A stretch of DNA of 64,000 nt from Paguma larvata. Lineage: Eukaryota; Chordata; Mammalia; Carnivora; Viverridae. The position numbers and the translations under genes are program-made. The stretch lies in assembly GCA_030068075.1 (NCBI GenBank), contig CM057843.1, positions 16,511,370 to 16,575,369 on the forward strand, read 5' to 3'. Below the pieces are notes generated by a model. The model saw nothing but the letters and a program-made list of their open reading frames with translations, did no database searches and was not told where the DNA came from. This document shows positions 11,677-21,365 of the stretch, in pieces (positions within the stretch are counted from its first letter, which is position 1; the number at the start of each line of letters is the position of its first letter).

Positions 11677-11850
11677 GAATAATCCAAACAAGGAATTAAA
11701 GTTTTGGATAAACTCGAGAGGACACTAAAGAAAAGTCTTTTTCAAGCAGTTCTTCTTAGAGCTCTCTGACAACAGGAATTTCTCGAATGCCCTCCTACGA
11801 AGAAAGAGAAGGCCGACGGCGGCACGGCGAGGGGGCGCTTGCGAACGTAC

Positions 11851-11984
11851 CATGCGCCTGAGGAAGGCGAAGTGCTGGACCGTCACCCAGTGCTTACGGA
11901 CGCTCCTGAAACGATGCAGGAACTCGCGGGGGCATCCCTGCATGGCTCTTCTTTCCAGATGCCAGACGCATCCTCCCACCCAAC
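11851..11984 (-). CDS. COX10: COX10 exon 2 (residues 15-59)
   Basis: The acceptor is a pyrimidine-rich tract ending CTCTGTTGCAG at 11985 and the donor after ATG is GTACGT at 11850. The exon is 134 nt, enters in phase 1 and leaves in phase 0. It encodes GWVGGCVWHLERRAMQG followed by an Arg-, His- and Phe-rich stretch ending AFLRRM. The run has many Arg and very few acidic residues, so it extends the mitochondrial targeting region. The VGG-VW-LERR core and the HW-T-QHF-FL-RM pattern are what identify the gene when joined to exon 3. Residue 16 is Trp where the human protein has Cys. No frameshift or stop is present. Confidence 0.92.
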
Positions 11985-12272
11985 CTGCAACAGAGAAAAG
12001 GGGAAAACAGTGTCCACGTGGCACCGATGCAGAAACGAAGCCGGTCAGCGTGGGAGGCGGCGCACGCGCGATGGGTCAGACCCCTGGGTTTGCTGATCAC
12101 CGCGGTGTATCAATTCTGTTCACCAAGACGGCATGATTCTTCAGCACGGACGGCGGCATTTTTCATTTTGGGATGATTATGCTTTTATTATACCAAATTC
12201 TGTGGTGAACATGCTGTCGACCTTTTTGAAAAAATATAAGACCAACAGTTCGGTCACTTTTAAAGCAGCAGA

Positions 12273-12446
12273 GGGGCACCTGGGTGGCTCAGTCGGTTAA
12301 ACGTCCGACTCTTGATCTCGGCTCTCAGGTCACCATCTCACGGTTCGTGGGATCGAGCCCCGAGTCGGGCTCTGCACTGACAGCTCAGAGACTGCTTGCG
12401 ATTTTCTCTCTTTTTCTATCAAAATATATAAATAAACTTCAAAAAA
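12273..12446 (+). mobile_element. CAN-SINE, shortened body
   Basis: GGGGCACCTGGGTGGCTCAGTCGG head and CAGCTCAGAG, but the TC-rich body is largely missing; the tail is AAAATATATAAATAAAC. In intron 1. Confidence 0.92.
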
Positions 12447-13189
12447 AATGTTTTAAAATGGTAGAAAACAAGAGACAGTTTTTCTTAGTAAGTAACAGTA
12501 AACTGGAAAATACTTTTCAGATTAATATTTTGGACATGTTTGGGGAAGACCAAAAACCAAAAGGAAGGGGAAACAGTCCTCAGTGAAGTGGGGCTCTATC
12601 AACCAAATCAGGAAGAAGCAAAACAGCGGTGCCTGAATTTGGCTTTTAATCAAAAGACACCTCCTCCCAAATAACCAATCCAGTGCTTCTGTGTCCGGCC
12701 GCGGAAGGGAAGGTTTCATCACCTCCACGACACTAAATATTTCTGGTTCTCCACCGCCGTCACTCACCGCCTCTCAGCTTTTTTGTGGCATCTCTCCTTG
12801 CTGCGTGGGGCCACTCTAAGACAACCGTGTACCACCGCATACTGTCCCTGAGCACATGCAATCGTGGGGTAACTTCTGATCTTCAACTCACTTCTAGGGC
12901 CATCGTGCCTGCCACCCACTGTTCTCTCAGCACCTCCACACCGATGGGCTCTCACCGACAGGCTTTCTTCTGGAAGCCCAGGACAGACGCTACCGGCTGA
13001 GACGTGTGTGTAACTCCTCGCTCTCTGCTGGGCGCACCGCACAGTTTGTCCATCTGTGTTGAGGTCTCCCTGCTTTTGGTGTCTTGCCTCCGCTCTCTGC
13101 CTGTCAAATTTTCAGTCTCTTTTCAACTACTTTGGCTTATTAACCTCTTTTTAATGGCACTTCTTACTGCAAACCTTCCATGTGTCTCC
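12447..13189. other. COX10 intron 1, no recognised gene
   Basis: Pyrimidine-rich in places. Short frames resemble no known protein. Confidence 0.35.
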
Positions 13190-13275
13190 ACCATCATGTT
13201 TTTGGGTTCCCTGACGGCAGGAACCCCTTTACTCACCTCTGCTACAAGAGCTTAGCAGGGCGCTCTCTGTACAAT
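13190..13275 (+). repeat. Possible L2 3' fragment
   Basis: TTCCCTGACGGCAGGAACCCC, then CTCTGCTACAAGAGCTTAGCAGGG resembles the L2 3' end. Weak. Confidence 0.4.
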
Positions 13276-13620
13276 GACAAGATCATGTTTGATGACTGGA
13301 TTTCCTACATGACTTACGTGGACTGTGGGAGGAGGCATCGCTGCCCCTCAGAACACATGGCAATTATCTGAGACTGGACGTGTCACTTCTTCACTGAACT
13401 GACACTCTGCGACCTCAGTGAATTATGAAACACTTATTTTCCATATGTGTGAGGATGCGTTGCCTGCATACATGTACACGAGGGAAGAACAAGGCTGAAA
13501 TCAGTCCTCTGGAAGTTCCATTCAAATGAGGGTCAAGGGCTCTTTTTTTTTCTCTCTTTGATGATGTAGAATTTTCCTTTTATTGCCTTGACACTGTTCT
13601 TTGGGAAGACAGGATTTTAA

Positions 13621-13838
13621 TTTTTTTTAATGTTTATTTTTGAGAGAGAGACAGAGAGAGAGTGAGCACGAGTAGGGGAGGGGCAGAGAGAGAGGGAGAC
13701 ACAGAATCTGAAGCAGACTCCCGCCCGGCTCTGAGCTGTCAGTCCAGAGCCTGACGCGGGCTCGAACTCATGAACTGCAAGATCATGACTTGAGCCAAAG
13801 TCAGACGCTTAACCCGACTGAGCCACTCAGGGGCCTGC
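13621..13838 (-). mobile_element. CAN-SINE (felid SINEC), reverse
   Basis: The T-rich tail complement TTTTTTTTAATGTTTATTTTTGAGAGAG leads into the (GA)n body and the head complement GAGCCACTCAGGGGCC. TSD GAAGACAGGATTTTAA (13605-13620) and GAAGATAGGATTTTAA (13840-13855), 15 of 16. Confidence 0.95.
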
Positions 13839-13925
13839 GGAAGATAGGATTTTAATATTAAAAGATTATGTCAAGAAAACATCAAAGTTTTATTGTTCTG
13901 GGTCTTAATTTCAAAACCAGTTTGC

Positions 13926-14136
13926 TTTTTTTTTAAGTTTACTTATTTTGAGAAAGAGAGAGAGAGCTTGCAAGCTGGGGAGGGGCACAGAGAGAGGGAG
14001 AGAGAATCCCAAGCAGGCTCCCCGCTGTCAGTGCAGAGCCCCAGGCAGGGCTTGATCCTGACCGCTGAAACGGGAGATCATGACCTGAGCCGAAATCGAG
14101 TCAATCGCTCCACCGACTGAGCCACAGGGGTGTCCC
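13926..14136 (-). mobile_element. CAN-SINE, reverse
   Basis: TTTTTTTTAAGTTTACTTATTTTGAGA to GAGCCACAGGGGTGTCCC. The shared flank AACCAGTTT lies on both sides. Confidence 0.92.
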
Positions 14137-14467
14137 TCTGTGGAACCAGTTTTGAGTTCCTTTGGTCCAATGAGAAATACAAGTTGCTGGGAGGGAAAGG
14201 TTAAGTGTGTCAAACCTAGATTTTCCAGAATAGTAGTAACAAAAACAGAAAACAGCTAGGAACCCACACTTTTAAATGATGAAAACACTTGATTCGGTCA
14301 AACCATGTTATATTTCTAAGCGTCGGTGCCTACACTCTGAAAGACATTTCAGCCCTCCTTAAATGTAGGTTGTAAGATACACAGAGCTTACGATATTTAT
14401 ATTAAAAATCCGTAAACACGTGACCACATCCACTATTCACATCAATACGAGTCACAATGGTAGAACT

Positions 14468-14658
14468 TTTATTTTTTTTGGAGCAAGCGAGCGAGCAGAT
14501 CCGTGCACACACAAGGTTGGGGTGGGGAGGGAGGAGAGAGAACCTTAAGCAGGCTCCACATTCAGCACAGACCCCGACACTGGGCTCGATCCCACGACCA
14601 TGAGATCATGACCTGAGCTGAAATCAAGAGTCACCGACTGAGTCACCCGGGTGCCCCC
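14468..14658 (-). mobile_element. CAN-SINE, reverse, diverged
   Basis: AT-rich start, GAGCAAGCGAGCGAGCAG body, TGAGATCATGACCTGAGCTG and end CACCCGGGTGCCCCC. Older copy. Confidence 0.88.
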
Positions 14659-15394
14659 ATCATGGTTGAGCAGTCACACACGGAACTGAAAGGTCCTGAC
14701 TTTCTTCTAGTGGCTGTATGACACTTTGAAGTTTTAGACGCAAAAGCAGACGTAACCATTAGACGCCTAATCCGGTCCCACTGACTCCACCTTTCTGCCA
14801 CCCCTTCCAACCACGTTGCCACCGTGTATCAGTCAGGCTCTTGTAATAACCTTCCAAGTGGACCATCAGCAGGGTGTACGGACCACTTCCTGGCAGATCT
14901 TCTGGCACCCGTGTTCACGGTTTCCGGACGCTGAACTGTCTATTAATGCCTCTCACCCCAGCTTTGAAAAGACTGAGCCGGCACCAAGCATGTGAACCAC
15001 ATGCAGCCGGCTTACTGGAACTGGGGATCTCGGAGCGGTTAAGTGAGACTGTTCTCGAAGAAACGGAAAGTGCAGACCTGACCGTCTCGGAGGAAGGCAC
15101 ACTGGGAAAACCTCTGCATGGAGGGGACAATCAAGCACGCAGAAAGGGGGAGCTCTCTGAGAATGAGGGCCTGGGGTCAGGATCGAAGAACACTCCCGAA
15201 CAGGGAGGACAGAAAAAAGAATCACAGACCTCTTAAGAAGACTTTTCCTTAGGAACAATTTCCATCATACGCAACCACGTCAGAACACAGTGAGCTCCGC
15301 TCCTCACTCCTCACTGCAACCATTACTAAAACCATGGCCAATCTGGTTTCATCTCTCCTTCCTCTCGCTTCCCCCGCCCCTTCTCTTCCTTCTG
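14659..15394. other. COX10 intron 1, no recognised gene
   Basis: A 120-codon plus frame (14874-15236) is open but resembles nothing known and has no splice context, so it is not called. Confidence 0.35.
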
Positions 15395-15515
15395 AACCAG
15401 AAGGGACCCTTGAGATCACCTGTTTCAACCACCTTCCTCATTTTACAGATGTGTAAACTCCATTCCGGAGAATGCAAATACATGTCCCGAGATTACACGG
15501 CCAAAGGAGACCCGT
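15395..15515 (-). repeat. MIR or MIR3-like fragment
   Basis: TCACCTGTTTCAACCACCTTCCTCATTTTACAGATGTGTAAACTCCATTCC near 15415-15465 matches the reverse core of the MIR3 type. Confidence 0.6.
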
Positions 15516-15555
15516 AAGATAACGTGGTTCTGTTAACACAATATTTAACATTTAA

Positions 15556-15601
15556 AGGTAACATTTGTTTATTTTATTTTATTAAGAGAGAGAGAGGAAT
15601 T
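15556..15601 (-). repeat. Possible 3'-tail stub of a CAN-SINE
   Basis: TTTGTTTATTTTATTTTATTAAGAGAGAGAGAGG looks like the SINE tail complement, but the head is absent. Confidence 0.35.
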
Positions 15602-15859
15602 TCATAGAGTCACTGCGATCAACGTTCCTGGGGGCTGCAGGGAGCTGTGACAGGTGAGGCCACCTAAACTACCTGGGATTTGACCAGAAAGGAGTCCCCG
15701 GCTTCTCCTACCCACCTCCAATATGGACCACCAGCGACACATTCCTCATACGGTCATTTGGTAGCATCAAAACTATGCGGAGCAAAACAATTCCCAGCCT
15801 CCTCTTTAACATTTCCTTAGCATCTTCATAACGAATGAACAAATACGAAGCATTAACAA

Positions 15860-16250
15860 ACAAATATTGAGAGCCAACAATATTCGCCGGGGACCGTTTT
15901 GGGGCCCTGGGGGAGGGGCACAGAGATGAGCCGGAAGAGAAACTGTCCCTAACCTCCCCAGGATTGACCTTGGGGTTGGGAGAAACAGGTAATAAACCTT
16001 TATATAAATCAGTTAATTACAGACCGTGCTAACCGTGGCCAAAGAAAGAGGAATGATTGAGAAGAGAGAGGCAGGGGAGCTCTACCTTAAATAGGATGGT
16101 CAGGGCAGGCATCTCGGAAAAAGTGACACTTGAGATGTCCCAAAAGGGCCACGGGGGCGCGGACCGCCTTCAACGTATAGTTGTCACAGGTCTTTCAAGC
16201 GGGAGGATGGGATCAGGCGCCACCGCCGACGGCGGAAAGCGAAAAGTTTG
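15860..16250 (+). repeat. Unnamed old interspersed repeat
   Basis: The order of motifs follows a widespread old mammalian repeat: a CAATATTCGCCGGGGACCGTTTTGG start, GGTAATAAACC, ATAGGATGGTCAGGGCAGGC and GTGACACTTGAGATGT. Family not named. Confidence 0.4.
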
Positions 16251-16768
16251 AGAGAGGCTGTGCGCCACCGTTCGTGGCTGTCATCATCTGATCACTTTAT
16301 CATGACAACGTGCTCTTCGCTGTCATCACAACCCCTTCTACGGGAACAAGGCTTCTGAGCGAGGGCAAAGCGCTCGCCGGTCCTTACAAGGGGACCTTAC
16401 GAGTAACTTCCACGTGTAACTAGCAACCGAGGCTCTGAACAGCCGGGAGGCTCCTGGGGCCCCAAGGTTCTGCTCCGTCCCCTGGGGCAGCCTCCGCTCG
16501 GAAACCCGAAAGCAGCACCGACACCAGCCCTCCGGGGGAGGGGGACGGAGGCGGTGGGGACCACCGGGGCCACAGCGCAATGCTAGACCCTCGCTCCACG
16601 GCCTCTTCACTTCAGGCTGCTCCGAAGGTCACTCCCCCCCACCCCCGACCGCTGCCGTACCGACCTCGCCAAGGGCTCCCAAGGTTGCAGCCGGCCGGAA
16701 GCACGGCGCCGCACGTGGCAAAAAGATGAGAATTTTCCCAAAGTGGTGCCCAAGGGCGGGTGCAGTAC

Positions 16769-16811
16769 CTGTCAGGAGGCGTGAGGAGACAGTGTGCGGG
16801 GAGGCGGCCAT
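16769..16811 (-). CDS. COX10: COX10 exon 1, coding part (residues 1-14 plus first base of codon 15)
   Basis: The ATG is at 16811-16809 on the minus strand. The exon encodes MAASPHTVSSRLLT and then one base of a Gly codon before the donor CAG|GTACTG. The codon is completed by exon 2 (G + GT). The peptide has Ser, Arg and hydroxyl residues and no acids, as expected for the start of a mitochondrial presequence. The start is supported by the family N-terminus, by its place inside the CpG island and by a purine-poor but acceptable GCC context upstream (GCTATGG). COX10 adds a farnesyl group to heme B, giving heme O, the precursor of heme A in cytochrome c oxidase. A longer upstream frame that opens through the island is an island artefact and not a better start. 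Confidence 0.9.
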
Positions 16812-16875
16812 AGCGCACGAGTCCCGCCGCTCCCCGGGATGTCCCGTGTCCTCTCTCCTCACCGGCTGCTGGGCG

Positions 16876-16885
16876 CCGCCATCTT
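16876..16885 (+). promoter_or_regulatory. YY1-type site (CCGCCATCTT)
   Basis: CCGCCATCTT matches the YY1 core CCGCCATNTT. Read in the COX10 direction it is AAGATGGCGG, the orientation common in 5' leaders just downstream of start sites of mitochondrial-function genes. It lies about 65 bp upstream of the ATG. Its ATG-like triplet is followed by GCGGC and does not open the COX10 frame. Confidence 0.6.
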
Positions 16886-16914
16886 CCTTCCCCGCCCCCG
16901 TGGGAAGAGAGCCG

Positions 16915-16953
16915 CTTCCTGTGCGTCACTTCCGGAGGGCGGGACGCGGAAGC
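16915..16953. promoter_or_regulatory. Cluster of three ETS/GABP-type sites with CRE-like and GC boxes
   Basis: Within 39 bp there are CTTCCTG (16915-16921), CACTTCCGG (16927-16935, a full ETS/GABP consensus) and GCGGAAGC (16946-16953). TGCGTCAC (16922-16929) resembles a CRE half, and GGGCGGG (16937-16943) is a GC box; a second GC box, CCCGCCCCC, is at 16891-16899. Tandem GABP (NRF-2) sites are a known feature of nuclear genes for cytochrome oxidase. Occupancy is inferred. Confidence 0.6.
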
Positions 16954-16959
16954 GCAGGG

Positions 16960-17385
16960 CTGTGGCTGCAGGTGTTTGCACGGGTTGGGCGGGAGCGTGT
17001 AGGGTTGGAGGTCCGAGGCCGGAGGCGGTTTCGAGAAACGCGAGGAACCCGGAGGGCCAAGGCTTCCGGGGAGAGAGGACGGCGGCCCCGCGCCTCTGTT
17101 TCCAGAGGTTTCCAGGCGTTGTCTGACCGGATCCCAAGGACCTCGTGCGATGAGCAGGGCTGGACTGCGGGCTCCGCGCGCCTCAAAGTCACGTTTGGGA
17201 TGCTTCTGGCTGACTGTATCGTCCAGAGGAAATGGTTCTTGGGACGATGCCTCCACCTTCCAGGCTGATAAGCTGCAACTTCACTGTGTTAGCCGTGAAG
17301 TGGGAAGACCGGTGACCTGAGGGCTGCTTGTCCCCTGAGCCACACCAGGGAGTGGAATCGTCAAGAGTGTCTCAAGATGTCGAAG
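16960..17385 (+). ncRNA. Candidate first exon of a divergent non-coding transcript
   Basis: On the strand opposite COX10, downstream of the shared island, a strong 5' splice site occurs at 17385|17386 (GAAG|GTACGTG). The start is inferred from the promoter position. Human COX10 has a divergent antisense lncRNA, so one is plausible here. I see no partner acceptor that I can defend, and the local open frames resemble no protein I know. Confidence 0.3.
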
Positions 17386-18129
17386 GTACGTGTGGGACTT
17401 GGTCTCGGGCTCTGGTGGGAGGGCTGCCTTGGAGTCCTCACTTCACCTCCTCCCCTTCTGACCTGCGGGAGCAAATTCCAGAAGCCCTCCCAACCTCAGC
17501 TAAGGATAATAATCTATTTCGTAAGATGGGACAGAGAATTAAATATTCGGTCTCTCTAAGGTGTAGACAGACGCCCACTCTGGATAGGTTCTAATAATGA
17601 CCCTTAGTGTTGTGTTGTGATTACCAGAGCAGATCTTAGAAGTCCTCCCTTTTTCTGTTGTTTTCTTTTTTTTTTTCCTTAATAGTGGAGTTCCACAAGT
17701 AAAAGGACTGACGAAAAAAGATTCAGCTTTTGAAAAGGGAAGAGAAATAGGTAACTGGGTTCTATAAGGGCAGATTCTGGCTGTCGTCAATGATAGCTAA
17801 TATGGATAGCCACAGGATACTGAGAATACGACTCTCCTGATGTAGAAGCTTGCGGTGTACCAGTGCGGGTGGGAGAGGTTGTCGGTTAACAGGGTCAGCA
17901 CGATCGGGTAATTTAGAAGATATTTGCAGAAATACAAATGAGATAGCAATTCTGATGGAGTCAGGGAAGGCTTCAGGTTTGAACTCTCCTCAGTGGGAGG
18001 GACGGATTTTTTCTGCATACAAGGGAAAGAACACTACGGAGAGAAAAACAGCATTCAGTACTATAAGTGTTCATATAAGTGTTCTGCTTTATCATATGCT
18101 TTTAGAAACATTTGATGTTTATATCCATA
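17386..18129. other. Divergent flank upstream of COX10, no recognised gene
   Basis: Begins with the candidate splice donor. Otherwise AT-richer sequence without a recognised exon or repeat. Confidence 0.35.
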
Positions 18130-18235
18130 GCACGTCTTTATGAATAACACATTCAGGCTCAGAGTTTTAAGTCATCTGCCCAAAGTCACTGAGCCACTGA
18201 GTTCCAGAACCAAGACCAGAACCTCTGATAGCGGT
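18130..18235 (-). repeat. MIR fragment
   Basis: CACATTCAGGCTCAGAGTTTTAAGTCATCTGCCCAAAGTCACTGAGCC matches the reverse MIR core and spacer. Confidence 0.55.
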
Positions 18236-18314
18236 TACGGTGTTATTTCCACCGTAATACGGTGCAACCTTATTCACCAAGCCTCTGGAAACGTCCCAGC
18301 CTCTGTGATTTATA

Positions 18315-18510
18315 AAACACGGTGTTTCAGCCTTGGCTGTCCGTCACAGTCACCCAGAGGGCTTGAAAAATTACAGGTGCCTGAGCCACTTCCAGACCAA
18401 TTAAATCAGGAAGGGTGTGGAATGGAAGGAAGAGACCTGTAATTTTCTTTCTAAGGCACCGTGGGTGATTTTTAGCACATAAAACTGAGAATTACTGCAT
18501 TCCAGCCTTT
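18315..18510 (+). repeat. MER5A-type DNA transposon remnant
   Basis: TTCAGCCTTGGCTGTCCGTCACAGTCACCCAGAGGGCTT and its palindromic counterpart near 18460-18500 follow the MER5A (hAT) pattern. Confidence 0.7.
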
Positions 18511-19499
18511 TTCTTTCTTTTTTTTTTTTTTTTACTTTACGACACAGCTGTGTCTGAAAGATGGATTAACATAAATGTTGTATTTCATACACTCAGAAAA
18601 TAGGAGTTTCCAAGTGCATTTGGCTTACGAGAGACGAAGTGTTTAATAGACTTGCTCCTCTCTGGGCAACAGATTTTTCCTTCATTGTAAATCCTTTCTA
18701 AAAACAGGGGCAAGGTATGATGAAGTACACGAATTAATGCATAGGTTTTTGTGTATTGGGAGAAACCAGAGTGAATGTTTTATGTGAGAAATGTCTAAAA
18801 GGTGAATGCTTCCTGGCTTGATTGGTCAGAAAGAGCCCTCGTCTATCTCATGTTTGTAATTAAGTTGGCCCAGGTCAAAAGTCTGAAAGCATACTCTCCT
18901 GAAAAGCAATCCCCGGAGGTACTTCTGGAAAGAACCAGGTTCCACGGCTATATGTAATGATTTGGCTGCCCGTAGCTGCAAGGGAAGCTGTGACTAGCGT
19001 AAGCCAGTCAAGTGTCCGTCACTGTGGACTTAGACATATTGCTGTCACAAAGCATGTTAAAGTAACATTAAAACGGAGGAAGACGTAGGAAGTGGGTTTT
19101 GGGTAAGCAACTAAACGTCTCCCACAATTTTGTTGAACCGTGTTGTTTCCAAACATCGAATACAACCCATTTTGTGAAATCCCATGGAAACTTGGAAAAT
19201 GCTAGCCTTGCACACACACACGCATACACACACGAACAGTTTAGGAGATTGCAGTGTGTTCGTCCTGACAATTTTTACTTGGTCTAAGGTGAATCAGACT
19301 TCCTGATTTGGAACTATCTTGCTTCATTGGGCTTAGTTTTTCTGGACAGGTTTCTTTAGCAAATGGCATATACAACCCCCTGCCCTTTTCCGTGTGTTTT
19401 CAGTGTAGGTCAGTCGGACTTGCAGGGGTAAGTAGGCCTCAGATATCTGGATAGCTCGACCTTTCTACGTCATAGGTTTGGAAAGTGAGTCCAGAGAGA
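18511..19499. other. No recognised gene; short (CA)n
   Basis: Interrupted CA repeats at about 19211-19233. No supported exon. Confidence 0.35.
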
Positions 19500-19559
19500 T
19501 TAATTCGCTCTAAGTGACACAGCCTCATCTCCAGACACCCAGGCCACCACCTTCCCATC

Positions 19560-19960
19560 CCATCACAATAAAACCTTGCTTTGTGAGCATAATTTGTTCC
19601 GGAAACATGCTTGCATGCCAAAGCACTTGTATATCAAAGCGAATTTCAACAGCCGTTGGCTCCATTATGATCACGCAACATTCAGCATCACGTACTACTC
19701 ACATTGCAAGACGTCGCTCGTTAATCCCAGTAGAACTTACTAGAAATGTTTGCTCGTCTTGCAGAACGCTCGCAGGACAAGTTACTCGCAATCCAAGGTT
19801 TTGCTGGTATGTTGTCATTCTCGCCCCTTACTCCACCTGTAGCATCTCCACTAATGAGAGGATGCAAGGTGTGGGTGTCGCCTGGCATGCCGCTGAGAGA
19901 CGAGCTTTTGGAAGGATGGCCAAAGAGATGAAAAGACTGGGTTTGACTTCACGTCTTCTC
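19560..19960. repeat. Possible DNA-transposon remnant (Tigger/mariner-like pattern)
   Basis: ACCTTGCTTTGTGAGCATAATTTGTTCCGGAAACATGC and AGCACTTGTATATCAAAGCGAATTT are phrases typical of non-autonomous pogo/Tigger-like elements. A 182-codon frame (19514-20062) overlaps it but matches no transposase that I can see. Confidence 0.35.
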
Positions 19961-20258
19961 TTTGGATTCAGTCTTTCGAGATTTCTGGTCTTTGGGTTTT
20001 CTTCTCCTGGAATAATATACTGTCACTACCCACCACCTCTGATGGTTCTTCTGGTCCCGTGATTTTGGGGGACCAACAAGCCTAGGTGTGTTCCTTGCCC
20101 GAGAGAGCGCTCCTGCTTTGAAAGGGGCCCAGGAAAAGAGGGGATGCTCAGACTTCTAAGCATCTGGGCTCCCACCTGGTCTGGCGGTGCTCACCAGAGT
20201 TGGGGTTTCCACATAACCGCGTGCGTCCAGAACCTGAATTAATACTAGACAATGGCTT

Positions 20259-20486
20259 GGGGCGCCTGGGTGGCTCAGTCGGTTGAGCGTCCGACTTCGG
20301 CTCAGGTCATTGATCTCACAGTTCGTGGGTTCGAGCCCCACATCGGGCTCTGTGCTGACACCTCGGAGCCTGGAGCCTGCTTCCCATTCTGTGTCTCCCT
20401 CTCTCTCTGCCCCTCCCCTGATTGTGCTCTGTCTCTCTCTCTCTCTCTCTCTCTCAGGAAATGAATAAACATAAAAAAATTATAAA
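20259..20486 (+). mobile_element. CAN-SINE (felid SINEC)
   Basis: Full-length and close to consensus, with a (CT)n run and the tail AATGAATAAACATAAAAAAAT. TSD AATACTAGACAATGGCTT / AATAGTGAACAATGGCTT (20241-20258 and 20491-20508, 15 of 18). Confidence 0.95.
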
Positions 20487-20914
20487 ACATAATAGTGAAC
20501 AATGGCTTTCATCTGCCCTTATCCTCCTTCGGAGGCGTAGGAAAGGTAACCTCCTACTGCAGTAGACAGCTCAGGTGTGAGGAAGTGTGGCTATCTCAGG
20601 ACCCCGCCCTTGACTGTCTGTGTCTTCGCGACAGCACTGCTGAGTCAGATCTGGTCCGGAGAGGGGAGTCACGCCCACCATTTGAACAGGGAATTTAACG
20701 TAAAGATGAACACGTACAGAATTGGTAACTGGGCAACCAGGAGGGAAAAGAGAGATCTGTGAGGCGTCACAGAGGTAGCACCGGCAGGAAGCAGCTATAT
20801 CCCCTGTCCGGCTGGGAGAAGAAAAGGGAGAGGTCAGGATTGTTACAGTTTAGAAACTTAGAGGCACAGGGGGTGCTCAGCTCTCTGAGGGGGGTCCGAC
20901 CAGGCTGGTTCTTG
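20487..20914. other. No recognised gene or repeat
   Basis: Mixed composition. No supported exon. Confidence 0.3.
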
Positions 20915-21365
20915 AAGCGTTACGGAAGCCGCACACCAGGCTCGCCTACTGCCGCTGGCGTGGATAGGCATGGGAGACAGAGGCACAGAAGCCGCGGGCG
21001 GCCCAGCAGCGGGTGGGAAGAGGGTGCCCCTTCCCCCGGTCCCAGCCCCGCCGCACTGCCGTTGCTTATTGGCAGAGCCACACCGCCAGCCCGCAGGAGT
21101 GTGGCCTGCCAGCTCCCGGCTCCGGCACCGCCAAGGCACAGGACCCGGGGTAGACTTGGAGCCAGGGCAGAAAAACCGCCCTGAGTTCTTGTGGGGAGAG
21201 ATGTTCCTCCCTCCCGTGTGGATCAGAGTTTACAGAGCAGCGTCCTGTGAGCTTCGAACAGCTCACGTCGGTCCCTGCGATCCGCTGACGGTTCCTCCGG
21301 GCAACCGACAACGTCAGGGTCTGATCCGAGGCCGGGATCGTGCTGGTCAGATGCGACCCCTCAGC
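20915..21365. promoter_or_regulatory. Weak CpG-island-like segment
   Basis: About 21 CpG in the 245 bp to 21160, with lower density after that. Open frames of 141 and 210 codons overlap it in different phases; neither resembles a known protein. Confidence 0.35.

Larger units (their letters stand above)
1..16900 (-). other. COX10: COX10 gene, 5' portion (exons 1-3 and introns 1-3)
   Basis: The gene is transcribed leftwards from the CpG island near 16.9 kb. Exons 1, 2 and 3 are seen; intron 1 is 11985-16768, intron 2 is 9866-11850, and intron 3 starts at 9543 and continues past the left edge. All visible junctions are GT-AG. The three exons together give 166 codons that I recognise as the N-terminus of protoheme IX farnesyltransferase. 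The human protein is about 443 residues, so roughly the last two thirds, including the prenyltransferase membrane core, lie outside the window. I looked for exon 4, which should begin in phase 1 with an Ala codon and lead into the first membrane helix, and did not find it in 1-9543. The transcription start is not fixed by sequence; it probably lies between 16830 and 16920. Confidence 0.9.
16450..17180. promoter_or_regulatory. COX10: CpG island at the COX10 5' end, likely bidirectional promoter
   Basis: CpG is dense and largely undepleted across this stretch, falling off below about 16.3 kb and above about 17.2 kb. It contains COX10 exon 1 and its upstream flank. No TATA box is seen upstream of the ATG, so initiation is probably dispersed. 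Long frames on both strands (up to about 214 codons) are expected by chance in stop-poor GC-rich DNA and were not called. The nearest SINEs are at 14658 and 20259, so the island sits in a 5.6-kb SINE-free gap. Confidence 0.85.

Noticed and set aside
16612..17268. Frames of 180-214 codons on both strands in the COX10 CpG island
   Set aside because: They overlap on both strands of GC-rich, stop-poor DNA; the minus one runs across the COX10 exon 1 donor in another phase. No family resemblance.
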